64,000 nucleotides of DNA from Sphingobium sp. SYK-6 (GCF_000283515.1 NC_015976.1:1860001-1924000); one strand, 5' to 3'. Positions 8,418 to 18,201 are shown, numbered from the stretch's first letter. Program-made: numbers and translations. Notes: generated by a model from the letters alone, not told the origin.

Positions 8418-10700
8418 TCAGAATGCGTGACGCATGCCGATGGCGACGCTGCGGCCGCGCAGCGGCGATTGATCCTTCACGAACGAGGTGTGCGCGAACG
8501 CCAGCTCGTTGAGAAGGTTGGTGCCGCGAACATAGAATTCCACCGCCTTTGCCCGGCCCAGATCGAAGCGGTAGCTCAAGGTCGCGTTGAGCATGTCATA
8601 GCCGGCCGTGCGCGTCTCATAAGAGGCGATCTTGTCCTGCTCGAATGTGTGATAATATTCCACATCGCCTGAGAGGGGACCCGCGGTGAGATCATAGCGG
8701 ACGCCGAGCCGGCCGGGGGGAATGCGCGGAAGATTGTCATCCTCGCTTTTCAGCCTGGCATCCACATAGTCCCCGAAGATCGTCACGCGCGATTGCGGCG
8801 TCAGCTGATAGCCGATCTGCCCGTCGATCCCGGCGAAGCGGACGTTGGCGGCCGTGTAGATGAGGAAGTTGTGCCGGACCCCGGTTTCCGTTTCGGTCTC
8901 GATCAGCCGCGCGAAGACATAATCCTCGATATCCTGGTAAAACAGGCCCACTTCGAAGGCGAGGGGGCCGCCCGTCTTTCGGAAGGTAAGGTTGATCGCG
9001 TCCGTGGTCTCGAGCACATCCTCGGGCGCAATACCGGCATCGTTGAGGAGGGGATTTCGGGCGGCGAGCCCGAGCTCATAGCTGTTTGTGGCGAGATTGT
9101 TCCCGCGCGCGTAAAGCTCACGCACGCTCGGGGCGCGCTCGGTGTGCGCAAGCGACAGCGACGCGGCGTATCCATTGCCGACATTCCATGTCGCGCCGAA
9201 CGAGACCGAGAACGGATCATGCCTGACGGGCGGATTGCGGCTGAGAAACGATTCAATCGTTTCGTCCTCGATCGCCTTCTTCCAGTCGGGCCCATAGAAA
9301 TCGCGGAAGATCGTGTCGTAGATCGCTTCCATGTCCGGCGTCAGCGTGAACAGGAACTGCGGTCTTGCGGCCCGGGTCCTGCGCCAATCCTTGCGGGCGG
9401 CAAGCTCGACATCGACCGCACCGAATGACCGGCGCTCGCTCAGGAAGATGCCGACATTCTCCGTGAGGTGATAATAAGGCGGGACGGTGCCATAAGCATT
9501 GTCAGGGAACGGCACGTGAAGGTCTTCGACATTGATGCCGCTGAACTTGCCGTCGGTATACTGAACGCCCAGCGTGCCGGTGAAGCCGAAGATCGGCTTG
9601 TGGGTCAGCTCGAGCCGCCCGTCCCAGACCTCGTTGGTGTAGCGGGTGAACAGCAGGTCACCGTCGATCTCGTCATGGGCATAGTCGGTATAGGATCCGC
9701 GAAGGCGCACATGGGCAAGGCCGGGCAGAAGATCATCATAGTCCGCGCGCAGGTCGACCCGGTCGGCACGCAGCCTGATATAGGCAGTATGGTCGTCGGA
9801 CCCGCCGAACGGATCGTCGAACCCGCCATGCGCCTCGCAATGCAGATCGAGGCCATGTGTGTGGCACACGCCGTTGATGTGGCTGTGGCCGGGCAGGCCA
9901 TACTCGCTTTCCATCCGGCTGTAGGACGCGCCGATATAGCCCTTTGACGTGACCCAGGATGCGCCGAAGGCGTAGCTGGTGCTGTCTGCAAAGGAATCGC
10001 GCAGCTTGTCCGTGCCAAAGGCATCCGGCACGTCATAATCATCGGCCCTGCGACGCGCCCCCTCGGCGTGTATGGCAAATTGCCCGAGCCCGGCGGTCAC
10101 ACGGCCGACGAGTGTCTTCTCCTCGTCGCCTGTGCCGAAACGCACCTCGGTAGCGCCGGTGAGGCCGCCGACCGGAACGACCTTCGGCACCTTGCTGTCG
10201 ATCAGGTTGATCGCGCCATTGGTGGCATTCCCGCCATAATGGATCGCCGCAGGGCCGCGCTGGATCTCGATTGCATCGAGCAGCAGCGGATCGGCGGTGA
10301 TGGCGTGATCGGGCGAGATGGACGACACGTCGAACAGATTGGCCCCATCGGTCAGCACCTCGATGCGCGGCAGCGTCTGGCCCCGGATGACAGGGCGCGA
10401 CGCGCCGCCACCGAAATTGTCCAGATGCACGCCTGGCAGACCGGCCAGAGTCTCACCCAGCCCGCCCTGACGGCGATGGGCGAGTTCGTCGCCGGCCAGA
10501 ACCTGCACTGGCAGGGCTGTCTCTTCCGTTCTCAGCGACTGGCCGGTCACCACGATGTCTCTGCGCGCCGAACCGCGCTCCCTCGGGTCCGGATCGTCGC
10601 GCTCCACTTGCGGTTCCTGTGCCCATGCGGGCATGGGGCCGGACATGGCGACCGTTGCGAGAAGCGCTGCTGCGCGATGGGAAATATGTCGTAAACGCAA
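8418..10700 (-). CDS. znuD: ZnuD-like TonB-dependent receptor (probable zinc uptake)
   Basis: 760 residues: signal peptide cut after AWAQ, TonB-box-like RRDIVVTGQSLR, a plug with RGPAAIHYGGNATNGAINL, and a barrel ending GMRHAF. A His/Cys-rich extracellular loop (GHSHINGVCHTHG, LHCEAHGG, DDHTAY) is characteristic of ZnuD-type zinc receptors. Free-standing gene facing left. A Zur-like half site lies 40 bp upstream of the start, in keeping with zinc control. Other metal or haem ligands are possible, but the His-rich loop favours zinc. Confidence 0.8.
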   Translation of the reverse strand: MRLRHISHRAAALLATVAMSGPMPAWAQEPQVERDDPDPRERGSARRDIVVTGQSLRTEETALPVQVLAGDELAHRRQGGLGETLAGLPGVHLDNFGGGASRPVIRGQTLPRIEVLTDGANLFDVSSISPDHAITADPLLLDAIEIQRGPAAIHYGGNATNGAINLIDSKVPKVVPVGGLTGATEVRFGTGDEEKTLVGRVTAGLGQFAIHAEGARRRADDYDVPDAFGTDKLRDSFADSTSYAFGASWVTSKGYIGASYSRMESEYGLPGHSHINGVCHTHGLDLHCEAHGGFDDPFGGSDDHTAYIRLRADRVDLRADYDDLLPGLAHVRLRGSYTDYAHDEIDGDLLFTRYTNEVWDGRLELTHKPIFGFTGTLGVQYTDGKFSGINVEDLHVPFPDNAYGTVPPYYHLTENVGIFLSERRSFGAVDVELAARKDWRRTRAARPQFLFTLTPDMEAIYDTIFRDFYGPDWKKAIEDETIESFLSRNPPVRHDPFSVSFGATWNVGNGYAASLSLAHTERAPSVRELYARGNNLATNSYELGLAARNPLLNDAGIAPEDVLETTDAINLTFRKTGGPLAFEVGLFYQDIEDYVFARLIETETETGVRHNFLIYTAANVRFAGIDGQIGYQLTPQSRVTIFGDYVDARLKSEDDNLPRIPPGRLGVRYDLTAGPLSGDVEYYHTFEQDKIASYETRTAGYDMLNATLSYRFDLGRAKAVEFYVRGTNLLNELAFAHTSFVKDQSPLRGRSVAIGMRHAF

Positions 10701-10739
10701 TGACTTTGCTCCGCCCTGAGTTGCAGAGCGGGCGTGTAT

Positions 10740-10760
10740 GATATGTTATACCGTAATTTC
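10740..10760 (-). promoter_or_regulatory. Possible Zur operator upstream of the zinc receptor
   Basis: The plus strand holds GATATGTTATA followed by CCGTAATTTC. The left half matches alphaproteobacterial Zur sites (ATGTTATA core) well; the right half is degenerate. Placed 40-60 bp before the znuD-like start. It overlaps the 3' end of a decayed toxin gene by two bases. Confidence 0.4.
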
Positions 10761-11031
10761 AAGAGGGATTGCGCTTTCTGCCCCGAGATATCAAGATCGA
10801 CTTCATAGACCGATCTGATCCAGCCGGGGCAGGCGCGGCAACGCATAGACCAGGCCGCCCGTTCGCGAATGTCAGACAGTGGTTTGGCGGCTGGTTTAGG
10901 CGGGAATTGTTCGTGGGGACGATATGCCCGCCTTCATGGACGTGCGTACCGACACGCGCGATAGAGAGGTCCGGCGCATGGACGCCGATATGCATCATCG
11001 GCCCGGCAAGCGCGATCATCGTCGGCTTCAT
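10759..11031 (-). pseudogene. Decayed zeta-type toxin kinase gene
   Basis: A 90-codon frame starting MKPTMIALAGP, which is how zeta-like toxins/P-loop kinases begin (normally continuing NGAGKT). Here the Walker A lysine loop is missing, and the sequence jumps directly to PDLSIARVGTHVHEGGHIVP, which resembles a C-terminal zeta segment (xARVxxRVxEGGHxIP). The tail then loses similarity. I read this as an internal deletion of most of the kinase domain. The start overlaps the antitoxin stop in an ATGA junction, the normal toxin-antitoxin arrangement. Confidence 0.55.
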
Positions 11032-11383
11032 CCCTTGCCGGCAGATTTCCCGAGCACGAGGTTCCCGGCTTCGTCGAGACCGACGCCCAGACGGAGCTTC
11101 AGCCGCCGGTCAAAGAACGCAGTCTCGTCAGGACCGGGCCGCGCCATTTTGTCCACAAAGCCGTCGAGCCAGACATATTTTTCCTCATGGGTGAGGTCCG
11201 TGGTTTCCATGTCACCGGCCAGAGTGGCGGTGATGCGGGCATGATCGAAATTACCCGATTTCTCGATGGCACGGCCATGCGGACCCAATGCGCGATCTGG
11301 CCGGCGATCGAACGGCTCTGCAACTCGGATTCCCGGCGCGCGATGTTCATGATGTCGTCGCCAAGCTTGACGGACTGGGCCAT
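11028..11383 (-). pseudogene. ParD-like antitoxin gene with a frameshift
   Basis: The start has a clear ribosome site (AGAGGTGATCC before ATG). The first frame reads MAQSVKLGDDIMNIARRES to IAHWVRM, the N-terminus of the ParD-like antitoxin family. The next frame continues GRAIEKSGNFDHARITATL and on to LDEAGNLVLGKSAGKG and a stop. The join needs one base that is missing near 11275-11279, where CGCATGGCC stands in place of the expected CGCATCGGCC. Restored length is about 118 residues. Real mutation or sequencing error cannot be separated from the sequence alone; the deletion in the partner toxin favours decay. Confidence 0.75.
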
Positions 11384-11638
11384 GGATCACCTCTGGTGCC
11401 GAAGTAGCATTTCGCTACCTCGGTACCAACTAGCAGCTATTCCCAGGGACCGCCAAACCATAGGTTTGACCGTCGGTCGGAGTAAGTAACTCAGAAGATG
11501 TGATAATTTTTGCACCACAGCACGTCGATACGTCTACCGTAAGTAACGTAAGTCGTTTTACGCCTTACTCTTGACTTTTTTAAGTAGCGATCCATCTTCT
11601 TCGTGACCGCTGGGGGCAGCGGCTAACGGGGAAATCTC

Positions 11639-12136
11639 ATGGTTGCAAAAGTCCGAATTAAAGCCGGTCCGGTTGAGTTTGAATATGAAGGTGAAACTGA
11701 ATTAGCGGTCACCGACATTAAAGACTTGTTCTCTCATATCGAGACCTTGTTCAAGGTTCCTATACTGGCGGAGGGCGGAGAGACACATACGCCCGTAGAG
11801 CCTGCGCCTCCTGTTATCTCGGGCAACGCAAGTAGCGGAGGGGGTAAGAAGCTTCATGTCAACAGCGTCGCTCAGACACTCAAAGCGAAGAGTGGCTCGG
11901 AAGTGGCACTTGCAGCAGCTGCAACCCTTCAGATTTGTGAGGGTAAGCAAACATTTTCACGCACCGAATTGCTGGACACAATGAAAAAGGCAACGATGCA
12001 CTACAATGCCAATATGTCGAGCAATTTGACTAAAATTCTTGGTACATTGGTGGGTTCAAAGTTCAATCAAATCGGTGATGGGGTGTATTCTCTTAAGTCT
12101 GAGGAGCATCAAAAGTTGGCGGCAGCACTTGCTTGA
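11639..12136 (+). CDS. Unknown 165-residue protein, partner of the HEPN-like gene
   Basis: Not recognised. The N-terminal 45 residues (KVRIKAGPVEFEYEGE) look like a small beta-rich domain, followed by an acidic IKDLFSHIETLF helix, a Pro/Gly/Ser linker (about 58-75) and a C-terminal half that could be a winged helix (ELLDTMKKATMHYNANMSSN to VYSLKS). Codon usage and the 230 bp upstream are clearly more AT-rich than the housekeeping genes around, suggesting transfer. Its stop overlaps the likely start of the next gene, so they are coupled. A regulatory or antitoxin-like role is possible but unproven. Confidence 0.65.
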   Translation: MVAKVRIKAGPVEFEYEGETELAVTDIKDLFSHIETLFKVPILAEGGETHTPVEPAPPVISGNASSGGGKKLHVNSVAQTLKAKSGSEVALAAAATLQICEGKQTFSRTELLDTMKKATMHYNANMSSNLTKILGTLVGSKFNQIGDGVYSLKSEEHQKLAAALA

Positions 12137-12857
12137 TGTCGCCGGGCTGAAGGACTGGCTGCATCGCGATCTTGGTGCGCGTGATAAGCTGCTCCTCATA
12201 CTCGCTACATTCGACCAGCCCGTTCAGCTTGCCGACTTACGCTCGCGTTCGGAGGAAGCGGGTTTCAAGCTTCCGAAGAAGTGGAATCTATCGCAGGTGC
12301 TAGGCCGTAGTGGTGGTTTAGCTCTGCGGATACCATCGGGATGGGAACTTGCCGAGACTGGCAAGAACTACCTCCGCAATCTCGGCGTGGAGTCGATCAG
12401 CCCAGCAGCGATGCAGGTTGCCGCTGATCTTCGGAAACACCTCGCCAATGTTCAAAACGTGACCACACGGGCGTTCGTCGAGGAAGCCATCAAGTGCCAC
12501 GAGGCGAAGCTATATCGCTCGGCCATCGTTATGTCGTGGGTAGCGGCGGTAGACGTGCTGTATCGCGAGGTTGTCGCCAATCATCTCGCCGCGTTCAACG
12601 CCGAGGCGCACAAGTTCAATGCCAAGTGGAAGGCGGCGGTCAACGAGGACGGCCTCTCCAAGATGCAAGAGGCCGATTTTCTCGACCGGCTCGTCCCGAT
12701 TGGTGTCATAGGTAAGAACGTGAAGGAGGAACTGGCGAAGGCGTTGAAGCTGCGGAACGGGTGTGGTCATCCTAACAGCCTCAAGATCGGGCCGAACATG
12801 GTCGCCAGCCATATCGAAACGCTCATCCTCAACGTATTCGAGCAATTCCAGGTCTGA
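12129..12857 (+). CDS. Protein with C-terminal HEPN-like domain (RX4H motif)
   Basis: About 242 residues if the TTG at 12129 is used; the frame is open upstream to 12039, but that part lies inside the previous gene. The N-terminal 85 residues look like a winged helix (DKLLLILATFDQPVQLADLR). Residues about 110-240 form a helical domain with the segment LRNGCGHPNSLKIG, in which Arg209 and His214 make an RX4H motif of the kind used by HEPN ribonucleases. A conserved-looking SAIVMSWVAAVDVLYREV helix precedes it. With its upstream partner it could be a two-gene toxin-antitoxin or abortive-infection unit. The function is inference from the motif and context. Confidence 0.6.
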   Translation: MLDVAGLKDWLHRDLGARDKLLLILATFDQPVQLADLRSRSEEAGFKLPKKWNLSQVLGRSGGLALRIPSGWELAETGKNYLRNLGVESISPAAMQVAADLRKHLANVQNVTTRAFVEEAIKCHEAKLYRSAIVMSWVAAVDVLYREVVANHLAAFNAEAHKFNAKWKAAVNEDGLSKMQEADFLDRLVPIGVIGKNVKEELAKALKLRNGCGHPNSLKIGPNMVASHIETLILNVFEQFQV

Positions 12858-13087
12858 ATTACGCCCGAGCGCATTTTCCGGCAAATTCACCCGCATGTTA
12901 AGAAGCTGGCGATGGGGCCGACGCTTTCTGCAATTTGACACATACCCCCACCGGCAGGGGTTCGTCGCCCTGTCACCGGTGACGCTTACGGGTGCCGCCA
13001 CTGCTTACGATTTGCTTATGGGTGAAATACTGGCAGCGCTCGGAGCGATCCCCTCGCGGGGTAAGTTACTGTATTTGAAAGAAAATG

Positions 13088-13163
<76 letters not shown>

Positions 13164-13571
13164 ACTCGCCAAACAAACGACCCTGCAATGCAACGGTCCC
13201 GTTCAGGAGCGGCGCCGTTAGCATGGGGTTTGGGTGTTGCCAAACAAAAAATGCGCGATGCGGTGATTGTATCGTTCCGGAGGTGAAGAGGGGGAAGGGG
13301 ACGGACTTGAAATGGGGCGGTGACGCCACGCCTGAGAGGCGAATGCGGGGTGGATGGCCGTTTCGGTCGCGCTCTGCGGGCGTGGGGGAGGCGGTCGGTA
13401 GAATGCCAGCGGGCCCGGCAGAGCGATGCGGGCGGCCTGCGCGCCGTTGGTGCGTCGCATTCAGCACAGGCGTCCGGCGCTTGTAATGACCTTGCCTGCG
13501 GTGCCGGGGAAAGCGCTCCGGCTGGCCGTCATGGTCCGCGCGCAAGCCTCCCCAGCACGCCGCCCTTGCAT
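13164..13571. other. Gene-less stretch between tRNA-Lys and rodA
   Basis: 408 bp with no credible coding frame, RNA gene or repeat. It contains the 5' flank (promoter) of the leftward tRNA gene near 13,164-13,230 and the region after the rodA stop. Confidence 0.5.
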
Positions 13572-14687
13572 TCAGGGCCAGCGTTCGCCCAGCGCCTTGC
13601 GGTTGCGATCGATGTTCATGATGATGCCGACGCACAGCATGACGGTGAGCATCGATGATCCGCCATAGGACATGAAGGGCAGGGGGATGCCCACCACGGG
13701 CGCCATGCCCATCACCATCATGAGGTTGATGGCGATATAGAGGAAGATGGTGGTGGTAAGGCCGCCGGCGACGAGGCGCGCGAAGCGGTCCTCGGTGCGC
13801 TGCGCCACACGCATGCCCCAGCGCAGCAGCAGGAACAGGGCGATGATGAGCGCCAGTCCCCCCATCATGCCCCATTCCTCCGCCATGGTGGCGAAGACGA
13901 AATCGGTATGGCCCTCGGGCAGGTAGTCGAGATGGCTCTGGGTGCCGTTCAGGAAGCCCTTGCCGAACAGGCCGCCCGAGCCGATCGCGATTTTCGACTG
14001 GCTGATGTGATAGCCCGCGCCCAGCGGATCGCTCTCCGGGTCCATGAAGATCAGCACGCGCTTCTGCTGATACTCATGCAGGAAGCTGAAGGCGATGGGG
14101 ATGAGCGCCGCGCCCGCCAGCCCCGCGCTCACGAAAAGCCGGAGCGGCAGGCCCGCGAGGAACATGACGGTGACGCCGCCGAACCCGATCATGCTCGCCG
14201 TGCCGAGATCCGGCTGGAGGAGCACGAGGAGGACAGGCATGCCAATCAGCACCAGCGACGGCCAGATCGCCATGAACGTCCGGATGAAAGCGCTGGGCAG
14301 GAGCGCATAGAAGCGGGCGACGGCAAGCACGATCGCCACTTTCATGAACTCGGAGGGCTGCAACTGCATGAAGCCGAGATTGATCCAGCGCTGGCTGCCG
14401 CCGGCGACCCCGCCGATGAGCTCCACGAGGAACAAAGCGACGAGCACCACGCCATAGATCGGGAAGGCGCTCATCCTGATGTAGCGGAAAGGCACACGCG
14501 AGATGACTTCCGCCATCACCAGGAAGATGCTGAAGCGGACCATCTGCATGCCCGCCCACGGCGTCACATGGCCGCCGGCGGCGCTGTAGAGAACGATGGC
14601 GCCGAACGAGGCGAGCACGATCAGCAGCACGTACAGCCGCCAGGGGAGGCGCGCGATCGCATCGGGGACGGGGACCAGCCGGTTCAT
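13572..14687 (-). CDS. rodA: Rod-shape SEDS peptidoglycan polymerase
   Basis: 371 residues with about ten membrane helices. SEDS hallmarks are present: GSQRWINLG, QPSEFMKVA, QPDLGTA, the ESDPLGAGYHISQSKIAIGSGGLFGKGF loop with the catalytic-region Asp and Glu, and the terminal PFMSYGGSS. It polymerises glycan strands in the elongasome together with PBP2. The ATG lies in an ATGA overlap with the mrdA stop. Last gene of the mreB-mreC-mreD-mrdA-rodA cluster. Confidence 0.95.
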   Translation of the reverse strand: MNRLVPVPDAIARLPWRLYVLLIVLASFGAIVLYSAAGGHVTPWAGMQMVRFSIFLVMAEVISRVPFRYIRMSAFPIYGVVLVALFLVELIGGVAGGSQRWINLGFMQLQPSEFMKVAIVLAVARFYALLPSAFIRTFMAIWPSLVLIGMPVLLVLLQPDLGTASMIGFGGVTVMFLAGLPLRLFVSAGLAGAALIPIAFSFLHEYQQKRVLIFMDPESDPLGAGYHISQSKIAIGSGGLFGKGFLNGTQSHLDYLPEGHTDFVFATMAEEWGMMGGLALIIALFLLLRWGMRVAQRTEDRFARLVAGGLTTTIFLYIAINLMMVMGMAPVVGIPLPFMSYGGSSMLTVMLCVGIIMNIDRNRKALGERWP

Positions 14688-16786
14688 TCGGGGTCCACGG
14701 CGTTCTGGCCGGCGGGCCGGACGATCGAGAGAGAGGCTTCGTCCTCCGCCCCGAGATCGTCCCCGGCGACGGGCGCGCTCTCGCCGGCACTGGTGGCGCC
14801 GCTCGCATTGGCTGGGTCGGATGCGTTCCCATTCCCGGTGGCGGCTTCCAGGATCGGCGCGGCCGCGGCCAGGCCCCGCGCGACGCGGAACTCGTTGAGC
14901 TGCCGCTCCAGCCGCTGCTGCGGCGTCCCGCCCCAGCTCCGTTCGAGATTGGTGAGCTTTTCCATCGCCTTGGCCGGATCGTACAGATAAGTGATGCAAT
15001 CGCCAGAGATCATCGGCGCATCCTGGTTCCGATCGAGATGGCCGCCATGCTCGACGATGCAGGCAATGGCATAGCGCGGGTTGTCATGAGGCGCGAAGCC
15101 CTGGAACAGCGCATGGTCGCGCCGCTTGTAGGGCAGGGATGCGCTGCCCATGCCCCGGGCGGAGACGGCGCCTACCTGTGCGGTGCCGGTCTTCCCTGCC
15201 AGCAATATGTTCGGAATGGGGAGCCGGGCGGCGCGTCCGGTGCCGCCGCCATTCACCACATCCTTCATGGCATTGCGAATGACGGTGAGATGATCGAGCC
15301 CGATGCCCAGCGGCTGCCCTTCGTGCTTCTTCCCGTCCATGAGAAGATGGGGCTGGAGATCCATGCCCGTGGCGAGGCGCGCCGCCATCACTGCCATCTG
15401 CGTGGGATTGACCAGCATATAGCCCTGGCCAATGGTGGCGTTGACGGTGTCGTAGGTCTGCCACTCCTGCTGATATTTGCGCTTCTTCCAGGCGGGGTCC
15501 GGCACGGTGCCGTAGCTCTGGCTGGGGAAGGGCAGATCGAAGCGCTGGCCCAGCCCCAGCCGGCGAGCCATCGCGGCGATCGCGTCCATCCCGATCTTCT
15601 GCGCGAAATAATAGAAGTAGATGTTGCAGCTCTGCTCGATGGCGCGGTGCATGTCCACCCGGCCATGGCCACGCCGCGAATGGCAGTGGAACAGGCGATT
15701 GCCGACGCGCAGCGCACCCGTGCAGGTGACGGTGTCGTCAGGCGCGAGGCCGGCTTCCAGGAAGGACAGCGCGATCATGGGCTTCACGGTCGATCCGGGG
15801 GGATAGAGACCCGCCAGCGTCTTGTTGCGCAGCGGGACATGATCGTCCTTCGAGAGCATTTCCCATTCGAGATGCGATATGCCGTCCGAGAAGCTGTTGG
15901 GATCGAAACTCGGCATCGAGGTGGAGGCGAGGATGTCCCCGGTCAGGCAATCGACGATGACCACGGCGCCGCTCTGGGTGCCGAGCCGCCGGCCGGCGAA
16001 TTCCTGAAGGCCGGCATCGATGGTGAGCTTGATGGTGCGGCCGGGCGTATCAGGCCGGGTGGTGAGATCGCGCACGACGCGGCCGCGCGCGGTGACTTCC
16101 ACGCGCCGCGCGCCGGGCTTTCCGGTCAGCAGCGTGTCCAGCGATTGCTCGAGCCCCTGCTTGCCGAGCTTGAAGCCCGGCGTGATGAGCAGCGGGTCTT
16201 TCGTCTTGCGATAATCCTCTGCCGAGGCGGCGCCCACATAGCCCAGGAGATGGCCCACGGCGGGCCCGGCGGGATAATGGCGCGAGAAGCCTTGCGCGGG
16301 CGCGACGCCCGGCAACTCGGAAAGGCGCACCGATACGGCGGCATATTGCTCGTAGCTGAGGTCATCGGCGACTTGCACCGGCTGGAAACCGGCGGCCTTG
16401 TCCAGATCCTCGCCGATCCGGTCCACCGTGTTGGGATCGAGCTTGAGCAGGTCGGTCAGCTCGGCGATCACCTTGGGGCGGTTCTGCAACCGGTCGGGAA
16501 TGAGATCGACGCGGAAGTTCGTGCGGTTGGAGGCGAGCGGCAGGCCGCGGCGATCCACGATCCACCCGCGCCGGGGCGGCGTGATGGTGAGATTGACCCG
16601 GTTGCTCTCCGAGAGGAGCTGGTATTTCTCGTTCTCGGCAATGGCGATCCAGCCCATGCGGCCGACGAGCAGCCCGCCGACCGTGACCTGCGCCGCGCCC
16701 AGGAAGAAGGCCCGGCGGCTGAACGTGAAGGACTGGCTGGCGTCGGTTACGGTCTTCTTGCCAAAGAGATTCACGGCAATCGCCAT
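14684..16786 (-). CDS. mrdA: Penicillin-binding protein 2 (elongation transpeptidase)
   Basis: 700 residues: one N-terminal membrane helix (FFLGAAQVTVGGLLVGRMG), the PBP dimerisation/pedestal domain, then a transpeptidase domain with SxxK as STVK (Ser332 and Lys335), SxN as SCN and KTG in AGKTGTAQ. Cross-links peptidoglycan in the elongasome. The MAIAVNLF start overlaps mreD by 16 bp; an ATG six codons upstream (16804) is also possible. The C-terminal 60 residues are Ala/Gly-rich and probably disordered. Confidence 0.93.
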   Translation of the reverse strand: MAIAVNLFGKKTVTDASQSFTFSRRAFFLGAAQVTVGGLLVGRMGWIAIAENEKYQLLSESNRVNLTITPPRRGWIVDRRGLPLASNRTNFRVDLIPDRLQNRPKVIAELTDLLKLDPNTVDRIGEDLDKAAGFQPVQVADDLSYEQYAAVSVRLSELPGVAPAQGFSRHYPAGPAVGHLLGYVGAASAEDYRKTKDPLLITPGFKLGKQGLEQSLDTLLTGKPGARRVEVTARGRVVRDLTTRPDTPGRTIKLTIDAGLQEFAGRRLGTQSGAVVIVDCLTGDILASTSMPSFDPNSFSDGISHLEWEMLSKDDHVPLRNKTLAGLYPPGSTVKPMIALSFLEAGLAPDDTVTCTGALRVGNRLFHCHSRRGHGRVDMHRAIEQSCNIYFYYFAQKIGMDAIAAMARRLGLGQRFDLPFPSQSYGTVPDPAWKKRKYQQEWQTYDTVNATIGQGYMLVNPTQMAVMAARLATGMDLQPHLLMDGKKHEGQPLGIGLDHLTVIRNAMKDVVNGGGTGRAARLPIPNILLAGKTGTAQVGAVSARGMGSASLPYKRRDHALFQGFAPHDNPRYAIACIVEHGGHLDRNQDAPMISGDCITYLYDPAKAMEKLTNLERSWGGTPQQRLERQLNEFRVARGLAAAAPILEAATGNGNASDPANASGATSAGESAPVAGDDLGAEDEASLSIVRPAGQNAVDPE

Positions 16787-17283
16787 CTGTCGAGTGCAGC
16801 GCAAAGGCGCACGATGATCGGGAACAGACCGATACTATAGGCAATCTGTGGCAGGATTTGAATGATCGGCCCGCCATGGCCGGCAAGATGCACTGCCAGC
16901 CAGCCCCCGGCCAGCGCGAAGGCCATCGCCACGGACGCGACGAACCAGCCATGCCAGTAGTCCCGCCAGGTGTGGCGCTGGCTCTCGAAATCGAGCGCAA
17001 GGAGGATGATCGTCCACAGGAAGATCGCGCTGCCGAGCGGCTGTCCGCTCATGAGATCGTCGAACAGGCCAAGCGGCAATCCCACCCACAAGGGCCAGAT
17101 GTCCGGCCGCAGCAGGCGCCAGGCGAGGAAGATCATGAGGCCAAAGGGCGGCAGGAGCGGCGTCTGCGCGATCACCGGGGCGACCGCGACGATCATCGAG
17201 CCGATCATCACCGAGACGACCGGCGTCCCCCGGATGTGGAGGAGCGTCCGGTCCCGGCCAATGCGGTGATCGTAGCGCGGCAC
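16771..17283 (-). CDS. mreD: Rod-shape determining protein MreD
   Basis: 170 residues, about five membrane helices, including the MreD-type GLPLGLFDDLMSGQPLGSA segment. It starts with GTG, overlapping the mreC stop by one base (TAGTG). Membrane partner of MreC in the elongasome. Confidence 0.9.
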   Translation of the reverse strand: MPRYDHRIGRDRTLLHIRGTPVVSVMIGSMIVAVAPVIAQTPLLPPFGLMIFLAWRLLRPDIWPLWVGLPLGLFDDLMSGQPLGSAIFLWTIILLALDFESQRHTWRDYWHGWFVASVAMAFALAGGWLAVHLAGHGGPIIQILPQIAYSIGLFPIIVRLCAALDRWRLP

Positions 17284-18185
17284 TATTCCGCGCCCGCATT
17301 ACTGGCTTCGACTTCACGTGCCGCTGCCTCGCGGGCGGCCTCGGCGGGCCGATAGGGCGTCTGCACCAGCACCAGCTCCACGCGCGAGGGATTGGCGAGC
17401 GGGAAGGCGACGGCACGGTCCCCTTCCAGCCGCGCCACGACTGCGACGGGGATGTTGGGCCGATAGATGCCGCCGATGCCGGACGTGACGAGGATATCCC
17501 CGGGCTTGAAGGGATTGCGCTCCGTATTCAGGGCACGGATCTCGACGGTGCCATCGCCACGGCCCGAGCTGATGCCGGGAATATTGTCCGTCGTCCGGCG
17601 CACCGGCACGACATTGCCCTCGTCGATCAGCAGCAGCACGTCCGAGCTGTTGGGCCCGGCGCGCAGCACGCGGCCGACCAGCCCCTCCGGCGCGCGGACG
17701 GGCATGCCCGGCTGCACACCGCGCGCGCGGCCGATGTCCAGACGGGCGAGGCGCGCGGCGCTGCTGCTCGTGGAGGATATGAGATGCCCGGCGGAAACCA
17801 CGCCGGTCTCGCTCTCGGTCAGCCGCAGCAGGCGCTTGAGCCGTGCATTCTCCTGCCGGATGGCCTCCGCCTCGATCAGCCGGGTGCGATTGGCTTCCAC
17901 CTGCCTGAGCAGCGCGGCATTCTGGGCACCGGCATTGATATAGGCCGCGACCGCCTCGTCCAGATTGCCGATTCCCACCACCACGGTCCGCAGCCCGCTG
18001 GACACGGGCCGCGTGATCTCGGCCGCGACGGATCGCAGCGCCGCGAACCCGGTCGGGTCGGCAATCGAGATCATGAGCAGCAGCAGGCCAAGGGCCGCGC
18101 CGGCAAGAGCGATCACATAGCTGGCGAACAGGCCATATTGCGCCTTCCGGTCATAGCCGGGGCGCCTCTTTCCTGGTGGCGGCAC
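17283..18185 (-). CDS. mreC: Rod-shape determining protein MreC
   Basis: 300 residues: cytoplasmic tail, one membrane helix (YVIALAGAALGLLLLMISIA), a coiled coil (about 85-125), then the double beta-barrel domain with DIGRARGVQPGMPV and GRGDGTVEIR. It bridges MreB to periplasmic synthases. The tail after residue 275 is Ala/Glu-rich. It lies 16 bp after mreB and is coupled to mreD. Confidence 0.93.
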   Translation of the reverse strand: MPPPGKRRPGYDRKAQYGLFASYVIALAGAALGLLLLMISIADPTGFAALRSVAAEITRPVSSGLRTVVVGIGNLDEAVAAYINAGAQNAALLRQVEANRTRLIEAEAIRQENARLKRLLRLTESETGVVSAGHLISSTSSSAARLARLDIGRARGVQPGMPVRAPEGLVGRVLRAGPNSSDVLLLIDEGNVVPVRRTTDNIPGISSGRGDGTVEIRALNTERNPFKPGDILVTSGIGGIYRPNIPVAVVARLEGDRAVAFPLANPSRVELVLVQTPYRPAEAAREAAAREVEASNAGAE

Positions 18186-18201
18186 GACGCGCCGCCCTTG
18201 A

